From Pseudomonadales bacterium (GTDB lineage: Bacteria; Pseudomonadota; Gammaproteobacteria; Pseudomonadales; UBA7434), in assembly GCA_013043705.1 (NCBI GenBank), contig JABDNS010000086.1:1-48627 (forward strand): a DNA stretch of 48,627 nucleotides, in the 5' to 3' direction. The position numbers and the translations under genes are program-made. The notes under the pieces were generated by a model. That model searched no databases, was not told the origin of the DNA, and saw only the letters and a list, made by a program, of their open reading frames with translations. Position 1 is the stretch's first letter. Every line of letters starts with the position of its first letter. Of the stretch, positions 27,356 through 36,127 are shown piece by piece.

Positions 27356-27691
27356 CTAGTTGTGGAATTCTGCGCAATCGATGCAAAAGCGGGTGTGGGG
27401 GATGATTTCGAGCCTGCTTTGCTTGATTTCTTCGCCGCAGCTCTCGCATATGCCAAAGCAGCCTTTCTCAATTCTGGCCAACGCGCTGCGAATCTCGGCG
27501 AGCCGGCGTTTGCCATCTTCGTCAAGTTGCTCAACGACCTGGTTGTTTTCTACCTCTACCACTTGTTCGGCAAAATCAGCGCTGTAGGGCTCATCTCGCC
27601 GGTAAAGATGTTTTCCGGTTCGCTCCACAAGTGCGCCTAGCCGTCGTTGCTCAGCTTCCAATAGTTGGCGTATCTGTTCGATTTTCGACAT
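27356..27691 (-). CDS. DksA/TraR-family C4 zinc-finger protein
   Basis: The 111-residue protein has two helices (MSKIEQIRQLLEAEQRRL and VVEQLDEDGKRRLAEIRSAL) and a zinc finger with Cys82-x2-Cys85-x17-Cys103-x2-Cys106 (GICESCGEEI ... RFCIDCAEF). DksA relatives enter the RNA polymerase secondary channel and change promoter kinetics, often together with ppGpp. The protein is shorter than DksA (about 151 residues) and lacks the usual Asp-x-x-Asp-x-Ala coiled-coil tip, so it is a short DksA-like member. It is divergent from the HTH gene at 27878. Confidence 0.9.
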   Translation of the reverse strand: MSKIEQIRQLLEAEQRRLGALVERTGKHLYRRDEPYSADFAEQVVEVENNQVVEQLDEDGKRRLAEIRSALARIEKGCFGICESCGEEIKQSRLEIIPHTRFCIDCAEFHN

Positions 27692-27877
27692 GATCCATCC
27701 CGAGGTGGGTTACCGTAGTTTCTTGCCGGCATTATACCAAGTTCAGGCGATTCCGCAGAAATGCACCGTATGCAGTAAAATGGCCACACGACTCGATAAA
27801 GCCGGGTTTGTACTTATTTTTAGGCCGTTTGGCGGAAGTTTTTTAAGCGGCCATTGTATTGAAACAGGAGAAGCGGC

Positions 27878-28747
27878 GTGGCAGATGGCTCTGGCGACAA
27901 ATCAGGCGGCAATTCAGGCATGAATTCAAGCAATGAGACAAGCGACAAAACCGACGACGCTAAGGCTAAACAGCGGCGGCCCGTGGCTAGGAAAAAGCCT
28001 GGCGCCAGCAGCAAGAAGAAAGTGCAGGCGAGGCCGTCGAGTAGCAGCGTCGCAAGCCGGCGTGCAGCGACGCGCAAGTTATCTGCGCAGGACGAAGATG
28101 TGGGCGCTGATGCCCCAGCCGGTGGCAGCACCATAAGCTCGACGCTTGAAGGTTTGGGCGCTTTGTTTGAAGGCGTGGTTGGCGTATCGGGTGCGGCGCT
28201 GCAATACGCGGCCGGAAAGACCATGGACCAGGCAAGCCGGGTTATTAATAGCACGCCAGAGCAACTGGAGCGCATGGGTATTGCGGGGCGCTCGCTGAAG
28301 GATCTGCGCCAGGTAACCGGCATCTCACTTGACGAGCTGGCCGGCGCTATCGATATGAGTAACACCGACTTATTATCTGCCATCGAGGAGGGGCGGGCCG
28401 CCTTGCCGTTCGAAATTCTGCTGCGGCTGGCATCGTTCTACGCGCGCAATAATCCACTGCCATTTATTTTGAAGTATGCGCGCACCTATAACCCGCGCAT
28501 ATCGGCAACCCTTGAAAAAATCGGCATCGACAAGTTGGTAATAGAGGCAGAAAGGGAAATGCAGGTCGTGCAAATTTATCGCTCGCGCGATGCAGCTAGG
28601 CAGCTCTCCGATGAGGGCTTCGAAAAAGTTCGGGCGTTTACCGAGCACGCATTCGACATGGCTTTGCACTTTGCAGCTAGCGATGAAAATATCGAGCTGG
28701 ATGAGCACGCGCGCGAGCACATGCACGATGCACCCAAAGGGAAGTAG
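27878..28747 (+). CDS. XRE-like helix-turn-helix protein of unknown role
   Basis: A 289-residue protein. Its first 75 residues are low-complexity, Ser/Lys/Arg-rich and probably disordered (ARKKPGASSKKKVQARPSSSS). A Gly/Ala-rich helix follows (SSTLEGLGALFEGVVGVSGAAL), then a HTH region (SLKDLRQVTGISLDELAGAI, LLSAIEEGRAALPFEILLRL) and a helical C-terminus (IYRSRDAARQLSDEGFEKV). The start is GTG 27878 with CAGGAG seven bases upstream. Similar pseudomonad proteins are known only as HTH proteins. Its end adjoins the hydrolase gene, so the two are probably co-expressed. Confidence 0.75.
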   Translation: MADGSGDKSGGNSGMNSSNETSDKTDDAKAKQRRPVARKKPGASSKKKVQARPSSSSVASRRAATRKLSAQDEDVGADAPAGGSTISSTLEGLGALFEGVVGVSGAALQYAAGKTMDQASRVINSTPEQLERMGIAGRSLKDLRQVTGISLDELAGAIDMSNTDLLSAIEEGRAALPFEILLRLASFYARNNPLPFILKYARTYNPRISATLEKIGIDKLVIEAEREMQVVQIYRSRDAARQLSDEGFEKVRAFTEHAFDMALHFAASDENIELDEHAREHMHDAPKGK

Positions 28748-28793
28748 CGCAGCGGAAAGCCTGGCCCGGTTAGAGCAGGAAGATGCTTATAGC

Positions 28794-29690
28794 ATGCAGC
28801 ACAGCGACTTTGGTCGTGGCCTTGCGAGCTGGCAGTATCATCCTCAAACCGGTCAGCAAACGATCGGCGCCAGTCGGCCCATACATTTCGCGCCGGCCAA
28901 CGGCATGCCAGCGGCCACGTATTTGTTCTTTATCGAGCAGCTTGCCAAACATGGCCCGGTTTACACACTCGATAATCGCGGCGCATGGCCGGGCGTTGCA
29001 GAACCTGCCAGGCAAGACAATTGGTGGCTACATTTGGAGGACTTCCTGGCCTTTGCCAAAAGCCAATACAGTGAGCCCATACACTATGTAGGCCATTCCA
29101 TGGGCGCCAGCGTTGGCATGCTTGCGGCGCTGCGGCACCCGCAAATGTTTGCTTCTATTACCATGCTCGACCCGGGCACTGTGCCCAGTTGGCAAAGCGC
29201 TTTGTTTATGCGCCTGGCGCCCGAGCGCATCAAGCAGTCAATGCCATTAATCAAGACAACCCGGGCCAGGCGCAAAAGCTGGCCAACACGACAGGCATTC
29301 ATTAGCTATATTCGCGAGCGGCGTACCTACCGCAATTTTTCAGCGCGAGCGCTGCACGATTATGCGCATGGTGGCCTGGCGGAATGTGAAGACGGTGTGT
29401 GCCTGCGTTTTATGCCCGCCTGGGAAGCGCACAATTTCAAGGCAACCGTATACGTTTGGGGCCGCATGCATAAACTCAAGGTGCCTGCCGTTTTGGTGCG
29501 CGGCGAGCACTCCGGCGTATTTCCGCCGCAGCGCTATCGTGAAATTAACGCCAGGTTAACGCGTACTGCGCGACGTGGCAGGCAGCCGGCACTACAGTTA
29601 AAGCAATTGGAAGGACTGGGCCATATGCTGCCGCAGGAGGGCCTGGACCCCGTGCTTGACGTAGTACTGGCCAATTGGGCCAGGGTATAA
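28794..29690 (+). CDS. Alpha/beta-hydrolase fold protein
   Basis: This is a 298-residue esterase/lipase-type hydrolase. The nucleophile elbow is GHSMGAS (Ser102). The oxyanion strand is HFAPANGMPA, the likely acid lies in VLVRGEHSGVF and the histidine in LEGLGHMLPQEG. The triad is plausible but the acid is uncertain. Substrate is unknown. The start is ambiguous: ATG 28794 (AGGAAG eleven bases upstream) is used; ATG 28728 would overlap the HTH gene by 20 bases. It lies between the HTH gene and the SRAP gene on the same strand, eight bases before the latter. Confidence 0.82.
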   Translation: MQHSDFGRGLASWQYHPQTGQQTIGASRPIHFAPANGMPAATYLFFIEQLAKHGPVYTLDNRGAWPGVAEPARQDNWWLHLEDFLAFAKSQYSEPIHYVGHSMGASVGMLAALRHPQMFASITMLDPGTVPSWQSALFMRLAPERIKQSMPLIKTTRARRKSWPTRQAFISYIRERRTYRNFSARALHDYAHGGLAECEDGVCLRFMPAWEAHNFKATVYVWGRMHKLKVPAVLVRGEHSGVFPPQRYREINARLTRTARRGRQPALQLKQLEGLGHMLPQEGLDPVLDVVLANWARV

Positions 29691-29698
29691 CGCCAACT

Positions 29699-30373
29699 AT
29701 GTGCGGTCGTTTTAATGTTAGCGATAGCCCGGCACTGCAGTCATTGCTGGATGAGCTTGGTATCGATATTGGCCCGGTAGAGCCACGCTACAATATTGCG
29801 CCCACAGAAGCGGTAATAACGCTATATCAACAAGACGAACAGGCCGCCATGCGAGAGATGCGCTGGTGGTTAACGCCGCGCTGGGCTAAAGCGCCTTCGC
29901 AAAAATATTCCATGTTCAATGCGCGCGCCGAAACAGTGGCCAGCAGTCGAGCCTTCGCCCAACCTTTCAAAACCCAGCGCGCGATTGTGCCCGCGAGTTC
30001 CTTTGTTGAATGGCAGCGCAGTGCCGACCAAAAGCAACCTTATTTAATCGCACCGGAGAATAACTTGCTGTTATTTGCGGCCATTTGGGAGCACTGGCAA
30101 GGTGATGACCAGGAAATTTTTTCCTGCGCTGTTCTCACCTGCGACGCGGTGCCATCCTTTGCCCACGTGCACCACCGCCAGCCGCTTATGTTGCCGCTGG
30201 AGGCGGTTGGCGTGTGGTTGGATCCGGCTCGCGCTGGCGAGGATGTGCAGCATTATTTGCAACCGTCGCTACCTGCGCCGCTTTGCGTAGAAGCCGTGGA
30301 CACGTCTATCAATAATGCGCGAAACAAGGTGGCGCCAGTGCCGGTGGGTGAAAAAGAGTGGCTTGCAGAATAG
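29699..30373 (+). CDS. SRAP (HMCES/YedK) family DNA-protein crosslink protein
   Basis: SRAP proteins bind abasic sites in single-stranded DNA and form a covalent thiazolidine link through Cys2. The 224-residue product starts MCGRFNVS, exposing Cys2 after Met removal. It has PRYNIAPTEAV, MRWWLTPRWAK, FNARAETVA, the PASSFVEW motif (catalytic Glu) and HVHHRQPLML, equivalent to the HxRMP motif. All expected residues are present; Gln replaces the Met of HxRMP. It protects abasic sites during replication. It follows the hydrolase closely and may share its transcript. Confidence 0.93.
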   Translation: MCGRFNVSDSPALQSLLDELGIDIGPVEPRYNIAPTEAVITLYQQDEQAAMREMRWWLTPRWAKAPSQKYSMFNARAETVASSRAFAQPFKTQRAIVPASSFVEWQRSADQKQPYLIAPENNLLLFAAIWEHWQGDDQEIFSCAVLTCDAVPSFAHVHHRQPLMLPLEAVGVWLDPARAGEDVQHYLQPSLPAPLCVEAVDTSINNARNKVAPVPVGEKEWLAE

Positions 30374-30414
30374 CCAGGCAAAGGTGAGCAGCACGCCGTT
30401 TTTTCGATCGGCCA

Positions 30415-30457
30415 TATCTATAGAAATTATAAAAACAAACGATTTTACTTATAGATA
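30415..30457 (+). promoter_or_regulatory. 8-bp inverted repeat upstream of the peroxiredoxin gene
   Basis: TATCTATA (30415-30422) and TATAGATA (30450-30457) form a perfect inverted repeat separated by 27 AT-rich bases, about 85 bases before ATG 30541. It could be an operator of a redox regulator. Its spacing does not fit the OxyR ATAG-N7-CTAT pattern, so no regulator is named. Confidence 0.3.
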
Positions 30458-30540
30458 AACTGCGCTTATGCTTCATATGCTGGTGGCGACAGTGCCGCTA
30501 CTGTTATCTGCCTGATTATGCAATGAGAGGAGCTAAGTAC

Positions 30541-31296
30541 ATGACTATGAAAGATATTTCCGGTAAACGCGTGCCCGACGTAACATTCCAGACCCTGGGC
30601 GAAGAGGGCTTTGTGCCAGTTACCAGCGCCGAGCTATTTGGCGGCAAGACAGTTGTTGTATTTTCGCTGCCAGGCGCCTTTACACCCACCTGTTCGAGTA
30701 CCCATTTGCCGCGTTATAACGAGTTGGCGCCTGCTTTCAAGCGAGCCGGCGTCGATAGTATCCTGTGCTTGTCGGTAAACGATGCCTTCGTAATGAACGC
30801 CTGGTGTTCCGACCAGGGTGCAGAAAACGTGTCCTTCGTACCCGATGGCAGCGGCGCATTTACCGAAGGCATGGGCGCGCTGGTAAACAAGGATGACCTC
30901 GGCTTTGGTATGCGTTCTTGGCGCTACTCAATGCTCGTGCGCGACGGTGTGATAGAAAAAATGTTCATCGAGCCTGAAAAGCCGGGCGATCCTTTCGAAG
31001 TATCTGATGCCGACACTATGCTGGAATTCATCGATGCCAAGGCGCAAAAGCCCCAGCGTATTGCGATCTTTACCAAGCCAAACTGCGGCTACTGCCGGAC
31101 AGCGAAACAGTTGCTGCAAGCAGCAGGATTGGACTACCAGGAAGTTGAAGTGGGCAAGGGTGGGCATAGCATGAGCCTGGTTGCGGCAGTCAGCGGCTCG
31201 CAAACAGTGCCACAGGTTTTTGTTGATGGTGAGTTGGTCGGCGATTCGGAAGCCTTGCAAGCGTGGCTGGCGGGGCGGAATAGCAATGCGGCTTAG
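30541..31296 (+). CDS. Peroxiredoxin-glutaredoxin fusion protein (Prx5-Grx hybrid)
   Basis: A 251-residue fusion that reduces peroxides with glutathione via its own glutaredoxin. The N-terminal Prx5-type domain has the peroxidatic cysteine Cys51 in LPGAFTPTCSSTHLP. The C-terminal glutaredoxin domain (about residues 170-245) has the Cys182-Gly-Tyr-Cys185 active site (TKPNCGYCRTAK), the TVPQVF cis-proline loop and GDSEALQAWLAG. Such hybrids occur in Haemophilus and Vibrio. ATG 30541 is chosen, with GAGAGGAG eight bases upstream; ATG 30523 is possible. It is probably a single-gene unit. Confidence 0.95.
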   Translation: MTMKDISGKRVPDVTFQTLGEEGFVPVTSAELFGGKTVVVFSLPGAFTPTCSSTHLPRYNELAPAFKRAGVDSILCLSVNDAFVMNAWCSDQGAENVSFVPDGSGAFTEGMGALVNKDDLGFGMRSWRYSMLVRDGVIEKMFIEPEKPGDPFEVSDADTMLEFIDAKAQKPQRIAIFTKPNCGYCRTAKQLLQAAGLDYQEVEVGKGGHSMSLVAAVSGSQTVPQVFVDGELVGDSEALQAWLAGRNSNAA

Positions 31297-31447
31297 CCTT
31301 GCAGACCTGCCCGAAGGTGATACGGTGGCGTACAAGTTACATAGGCCGCAGCGCAGCCTTCAACAAAGGTGAATCGCTAGAGGGCGTATTGTGCATTGCA
31401 CGAAGCGCCTTCCACCAAAGTCCAATTGCTGGCGAGCTGGGCGGTGG

Positions 31448-31544
31448 GAGCAGGTATTCCCAGCGTGACCGTACGGCGGCATGGACGCCGCCGTCGAGCG
31501 TACACGGATGTATACACAGCGTGTCATGCAGGGAATACCTGCTC
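31448..31544. repeat. Palindromic intergenic element with 14-bp inverted ends
   Basis: GAGCAGGTATTCCC (31448-31461) is repeated in exact inverted form as GGGAATACCTGCTC (31531-31544). Inside lie a second hairpin (ACGGCGGC 31473/GCCGCCGT 31487) and two copies of CAGCGTG (31461, 31517). The 320-bp gap between the peroxiredoxin and RND genes has no gene. The layout suggests a mobile or dispersed palindromic repeat like those seen in many gammaproteobacteria; copies elsewhere cannot be checked here. Confidence 0.75.
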
Positions 31545-31563
31545 GCACCGACCGTATCGCGCG

Positions 31564-31588
31564 AAAAATTTAATGGCCTTTGGCCATT
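31564..31588 (-). terminator. Rho-independent terminator of the RND operon
   Basis: On the minus strand AATGGCC (31588-31582) pairs with GGCCATT (31578-31572) around an AAA loop. AAATTTTTC follows (to about 31564). The position is just beyond the stop of the RND gene, as expected for the operon terminator. Confidence 0.7.
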
Positions 31589-31616
31589 GCCGGCGCAGGC
31601 ACGCAGCTGCCAGTGT

Positions 31617-33953
31617 TTAGCCACGCGCTTCTTTCCTCGACTCCATCGCTAGCAATAGCGGCGGCAAAACTAAAAAGTCAAAAACCAATGCAATCACCAC
31701 CGTCATCGTTGTCATTGCACCAATATGGCCGTTCAAATTAAATGATGATGTTGCCAGTAAACTGAATCCAATACCCAGCACGATGGTGGTTACCACCAGC
31801 GCTGCGCCAACCGTATTGAAGGCATAGTGCACAGCTTGCTCGGCGTCATAGCCTTTCTGCTCTCGCGCACGGCGGTACTTCGAAATAAAATGCACGCTGT
31901 CGTCGATAATAATGCCCAGCGTGATGCTAAATATTGAAGCCACAGCCATGTTCACATAGCCAACTGTTGCACCCCAGATACCCAATGCAATGGCGGCCGG
32001 AAACGCGTTCGGCACCAGGCTAAGCAAACCGTAGCGCAGCGAGCGCAGGGCCAGGCAAATGGTAAGTGTTACACCGATGATGGCGAGTATCGAGCCCAGA
32101 ATCATCGAATGGATGTTGTTCAGTCCAAGCTTGGCGAACATCATCCACACACTGGAACCATGCGATGCCAGTTCCGGGTAATTGTCTTGCAACCAAAGAT
32201 TTGCGCGCTGTTCAAAATCAATAAATTCCCGGGCAAGGCTTTTGCGCAGCAATACAGTAACGCGAATGGCCGATTTATCGAAGTTTACCTGGTTGGTCAT
32301 ATCCAGCCCGTAGGGCAGCGATAGCTCGTAAAGTAGCAAGAATTGCGCTGCCAATGCTTCACTTTCGGGAACCTGGTACCAGTTCGGATCGTCGCCATGC
32401 ATATTGCGGTTTATACGCTTTAACACATCGCTGAACGAAAAAACCGACTCAACGTATTCCTGCGTTTCGATCCACTGGGTGAATGCATCTGCGGCATGCA
32501 AAAATGCCGGATTGTTCACGCAGCCCGGGGCGCCGCAATTAAGAGAAAAATTTAAATCGCGCATGCCGGGCAAACGCTGTTCCGAAAAATCTGCCGCCTG
32601 GCGGTATTCGATATCCTGGTCGAAATACTGCGTGGGGTCGTCGTTAATACCGTTCAGCGGAACCAGCGTAATGATCGCCATTGCAGCCAGTAATGTAAGC
32701 GGTAACAACTGCTTTCGCTTACGAATGGTGAAGTTGGCAAAGCGTGTGAACAGTGAGTTGTCATACCCGCGCAGCCGGCTAGAGCGAATTAGCTTTATGC
32801 TTATTGCAGGTAGCATGCATAGCGAAAGTAGCATCGCCATCATTACACCGAATGCAGTGATGTTGCCAAACTGTACAAACGCCGGCGAAAAAGAAAAATT
32901 TAAAGTAAGAAAGCCAACCGCGGTGGTAATGCTGGTAAGTGCAATTGGTTGTATGTTCACCATTAAGGCTTCGCGCATTGCAGGCTCGGGTGCCTGGCCG
33001 CTGGCCAGGCCGCGCAGGTAAATTACCAGCAAGTGCACCGAGTCGCACACCGCCAGGGTTAAAATCACGGTGGGTGCGCTGGTGGTCAAGGGGTTGAGTG
33101 TGTAGCCAATAAAACCGCCAAAGCCCATGGCAGCGGCTGTAGACAGCGCTATTAGCATTACCACGCCCACCAGTGCAGCCACCGAGCGCAGGAACAGGGC
33201 CAGAGAGATAAGTATGGCGGCCAACATCATGGGTACCAGGCTGCCCAGGTCGCGTTCGCCCATCTCCGTGAAAGTCTGGCTAATGCTTGGGTTGCCAACC
33301 GTATACATTTCCACATTAGGGTCTAAGGCCTGCAAATCCTGGCGCATTTTACGGTTAAATGCCGCAATGCTGGCGAACGCGGCATTGAGTTTCTGGATAC
33401 GCTGGTTGGCTTCGGCTTCATCCATGCCGGGTTCTGCTTCGGGTGGCATGATCAGCGAAACGAATAGCGCGGCAGTTTTGCCGTCGGTGGAAACCAGTCG
33501 CCTGGCAACTTGCCTCTCTGCCCGTGCGATGCGTTCGAGTTCGCTCAAGGCCGCCGCATCGAGACTGTCGGGGCTTTCAATAAAATCGCTGACGATCAGC
33601 TCATCTTCACTGGCCCGGCTGTACTGGTAATTGATTAGCGAGTCGACGCGCGTGGCGTAGGGCATGTTCCAGGCCATCTCCGTGGCGCGCTGCAGCGTGG
33701 TAAGATTTTCGTTGGTAAATACCGGCTCACCTGAAAAGCTCAGCAAGATAATTTCATCTTCAGAGCGCGCGTACTCTTCCATTTGTGATTCGTGCGCAAC
33801 CCGCTGTGGATCTTCTTCGGTGAAGAAAACTTTATAGTTCGACTGAAAGTACAGCTTTTGCATGCCCACGCCCAGCAACAAGCATAGGGCTACGCAAAAC
33901 AGCGCCATCCAATTGCGCCAGCGCATTAGAAAGTCGACCAAACGGATTTCCAT
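31617..33953 (-). CDS. RND/MMPL-family transporter
   Basis: A 778-residue inner-membrane protein of the RND/MMPL superfamily. A first helix near the start (WRNWMALFCVALCLLLGVGM) is followed by a large periplasmic domain, then a helix bundle (LGSLVPMMLAAILISLALFL, VAALVGVVMLIALSTAAAMG). After a second periplasmic part comes the second bundle (SMILGSILAIIGVTLTICLAL, YVNMAVASIFSITLGIIIDD). This duplicated layout is classical. Members move lipids, hopanoids or sterols rather than drugs when paired with LolA-like and outer-membrane proteins, as here. ATG 33953 is used; a TTG at 33989, just after the upstream stop, is also possible. Substrate is unknown. Confidence 0.9.
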   Translation of the reverse strand: MEIRLVDFLMRWRNWMALFCVALCLLLGVGMQKLYFQSNYKVFFTEEDPQRVAHESQMEEYARSEDEIILLSFSGEPVFTNENLTTLQRATEMAWNMPYATRVDSLINYQYSRASEDELIVSDFIESPDSLDAAALSELERIARAERQVARRLVSTDGKTAALFVSLIMPPEAEPGMDEAEANQRIQKLNAAFASIAAFNRKMRQDLQALDPNVEMYTVGNPSISQTFTEMGERDLGSLVPMMLAAILISLALFLRSVAALVGVVMLIALSTAAAMGFGGFIGYTLNPLTTSAPTVILTLAVCDSVHLLVIYLRGLASGQAPEPAMREALMVNIQPIALTSITTAVGFLTLNFSFSPAFVQFGNITAFGVMMAMLLSLCMLPAISIKLIRSSRLRGYDNSLFTRFANFTIRKRKQLLPLTLLAAMAIITLVPLNGINDDPTQYFDQDIEYRQAADFSEQRLPGMRDLNFSLNCGAPGCVNNPAFLHAADAFTQWIETQEYVESVFSFSDVLKRINRNMHGDDPNWYQVPESEALAAQFLLLYELSLPYGLDMTNQVNFDKSAIRVTVLLRKSLAREFIDFEQRANLWLQDNYPELASHGSSVWMMFAKLGLNNIHSMILGSILAIIGVTLTICLALRSLRYGLLSLVPNAFPAAIALGIWGATVGYVNMAVASIFSITLGIIIDDSVHFISKYRRAREQKGYDAEQAVHYAFNTVGAALVVTTIVLGIGFSLLATSSFNLNGHIGAMTTMTVVIALVFDFLVLPPLLLAMESRKEARG

Positions 33954-33992
33954 AGAGGGGTTTATCCTGGTGTTGCTGTGTGCGACCAAGCC

Positions 33993-35219
33993 TTAAAAGT
34001 ATCTTGCCAATTCCAGCGCTAAGTAATCGTCTTCGCCGAGCTGCCCAAGCGGGTCTTGTGCATCAATATCGGCGGTGCCGCGCGCTTCCAGCGACAGCTT
34101 GTAGCTGTTGCCGAGTCGCCGGCTCGCCTCTACAAAGTAGAAGCTCGATTGATTGTCGAGGTCTTGCGCCCAGGCGGCAAGCAGTTCGGTAGAGTTAATG
34201 TCATTCAGGCCAAAGCGCAGCCCCAGCGCCAGGTCGTTGTTGGCGAAGGCCTGGTCGCGCTCATCAAATAAATATTCCGCCACGATACCAATATCGGTGC
34301 CACTGCCGCCTACATCAAAAAAACTGTATTCAATGCCGGCAACGCTGGCGAATATCCGCCCATCGCGATCTTCGCGGCTAATCGCTTCGAGTTTTAACAG
34401 CCAGGATTCAAAGGTGCCCTGCAGGTCGATAGCGCTTTGGTGAATGATGTTGTAAATGGGTAGCAGCTCGGCTTCGCCGCGCGCATTGAATTCAATTTTC
34501 GAAGGATTAAAAACCGGCTCCCGGCTAGTGCCATAAAAATGCGAAACGCCGACGTCCCACTCGCCCAGCACCTGTGACCACCTGGCGGCAAAGTCCCCAT
34601 GCCAGCGTTCGGCGCTGGACTCATAGACCGCGTTTTGGTTACTAACGCGCAAACCGGAACCCGGCCTGCCATTGCGTCCAGCGAAGGGTCGTTCGCGAAA
34701 GTAGGGCAGCGCAAAAAGATCGAGTGTGCCCCAATCGCGAATTAACGCCAGGTGCAGCATAGGCTGCCCCAGGTAATCTTCCTGGTCGATATTTTCTACC
34801 TGGTCGACCTGGTTGATGATGTTTACCAGGTGCAGGGTTTCGGTAACGCCCCAAAACACCGTGTCGACGCCTAGTGTCAACTCCCAGTCTCGCTCGACTT
34901 TATGCCACTTAAGCTCGCGGATATCGACATGGCTGCGCTCCGCATCGTTCTCATCGGCCCGCAGCAGCGCGGAAAATCGTAAGCTGTCTTTGCTATCGGC
35001 AAAGCGGTAATAAATTTCAGGTGATACAGACAGTGACGCGTTGCTGCGCGAAAGCTCCGGGCGTGCGCCGCTCTTTTCGAAGTAGCGCCCCTCAATTGCG
35101 AGGTTGCCTGAAATTTTTAGTTGCGCATCACCAGCATTCGCGAAAGCTGAAAAGCCCAGTAACAGTGTTAGCAGCGCAGCGCGCTTGCTATTGCCGCCCG
35201 GATAAAAGCGTTGCACCAC
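33993..35219 (-). CDS. Putative outer-membrane beta-barrel of the RND operon
   Basis: A 408-residue protein with signal peptide (AALLTLLLGFSAFANAG, cut near residue 29). The long barrel has repeated strands such as LKISGNLAIEGRYFEKSG, SVSPEIYYRFADSKD, WELTLGVDTVFWGVTETLHL and a final Phe (LALELARYF), the terminal-strand signature. The GVDTVFWGVTETLH motif is like that of DUF1302-type outer-membrane proteins placed beside RND transporters. The start is GTG 35219; the codon shares its G with the upstream TAG stop (TAGTG), a sign of translational coupling. It would provide the outer-membrane exit or entry for the transporter. Confidence 0.82.
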   Translation of the reverse strand: MVQRFYPGGNSKRAALLTLLLGFSAFANAGDAQLKISGNLAIEGRYFEKSGARPELSRSNASLSVSPEIYYRFADSKDSLRFSALLRADENDAERSHVDIRELKWHKVERDWELTLGVDTVFWGVTETLHLVNIINQVDQVENIDQEDYLGQPMLHLALIRDWGTLDLFALPYFRERPFAGRNGRPGSGLRVSNQNAVYESSAERWHGDFAARWSQVLGEWDVGVSHFYGTSREPVFNPSKIEFNARGEAELLPIYNIIHQSAIDLQGTFESWLLKLEAISREDRDGRIFASVAGIEYSFFDVGGSGTDIGIVAEYLFDERDQAFANNDLALGLRFGLNDINSTELLAAWAQDLDNQSSFYFVEASRRLGNSYKLSLEARGTADIDAQDPLGQLGEDDYLALELARYF

Positions 35220-36085
35220 TAGCGCGCGCTCTTCAACGAATTCTTATCAAAGTCACGTTCATCCAAACCAACACCGAGTGCAATTTTTTCGGTTTCGATA
35301 ATAGTCGATTTGCCGGTCAGGTGATTCACCATTAGCCAATGGTGCGCACGCCAGAAGCGCTCGTTGTGCAGCTTGAAGTTGTCAAGCGTGAGTACTTTTA
35401 GCGGCTTGCCGGTGCGGTCGAAAAAATCGATGCGCCGCGTTCTGTAGTGATTTGTATCGTGCCAGACTTCGGTGCGCGAGTAACCTGAGTGATCATAGAC
35501 TGGCACCCATTCGCTTACTGTACAGCTGTCATCACCACAGGTTTCATTGCGCAAGTAGCGGAACTTGTACTTTTCAAGTTCAAATGAACTTAAGTCTTCG
35601 AAGGCGAATTCGCTGCCCATAAACGGGCCGGACTTGTTTTTCGAGGAAATTCTTTTCACTCGCTTTAACGCGGGCAAGTAAAGCCATTGGTCATCGGGCT
35701 CCAGCCCATGGCTATAGGTGAGCAGGGCGGTGCCTTCAACGTCTGCCGGCTCGTCAAAAATGGTCATCGACCAGTCGCCATCATCGGGCCGCTCCATTGC
35801 TTTGATGCGCAGGGTGCGAACCCGCTCGCGGCCCTTTTTGTCGCGCAGCGTCATCTTGATGGTAGATTCGCTGTCAATATAGCCACTGTCGCGGCGGTCC
35901 GCCTCTATCGCAATGACCTTGCCCCTGTTCTCTGCATCACTCGCGGCTTGGTCGGGGGTGGCGGCGCTGGGCTGTGCGGCAGCTTCGGCCGCAGCCAGCG
36001 CAGGGCAGATCACTGTGAGCAGCACTGCGCGATATAAAAACTTGTTGACGAAAGAGCGGGATAGCTTGGTGCTTTGCGTTGACAT
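35219..36085 (-). CDS. LolA-like outer membrane lipoprotein-sorting protein
   Basis: A 288-residue periplasmic protein with signal peptide (LYRAVLLTVICPALAAAEA) and a large half-barrel domain. Strands such as TIKMTLRDKKGRERVRTLRI, GDWSMTIFDEPADVEGTALL, DDQWLYLPALKRVKRISS and GSEFAFEDLSSFE belong to the family annotated as outer membrane lipoprotein-sorting protein, structurally related to LolA. One Cys pair (ETCGDDSCTV) may form a disulfide. It probably carries hydrophobic cargo between the RND protein and outer membrane, by family context. Overlap with the next gene is one base. Confidence 0.88.
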   Translation of the reverse strand: MSTQSTKLSRSFVNKFLYRAVLLTVICPALAAAEAAAQPSAATPDQAASDAENRGKVIAIEADRRDSGYIDSESTIKMTLRDKKGRERVRTLRIKAMERPDDGDWSMTIFDEPADVEGTALLTYSHGLEPDDQWLYLPALKRVKRISSKNKSGPFMGSEFAFEDLSSFELEKYKFRYLRNETCGDDSCTVSEWVPVYDHSGYSRTEVWHDTNHYRTRRIDFFDRTGKPLKVLTLDNFKLHNERFWRAHHWLMVNHLTGKSTIIETEKIALGVGLDERDFDKNSLKSAR

Positions 36086-36127
36086 GGAGAGTTTGGCCTA
36101 TTGGTTCTCGAAAAGGAAGTGTGTTGG

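Noticed and set aside
30415-30457. OxyR binding site before the peroxiredoxin-glutaredoxin gene
   Set aside because: The inverted repeat does not follow the ATAG-N7-CTAT pattern; only a generic operator can be suggested.
31299-31652. Plus-strand frame of 117 codons between the peroxiredoxin and RND genes
   Set aside because: It runs through the palindromic element and terminator, has no start signal and no protein motif.
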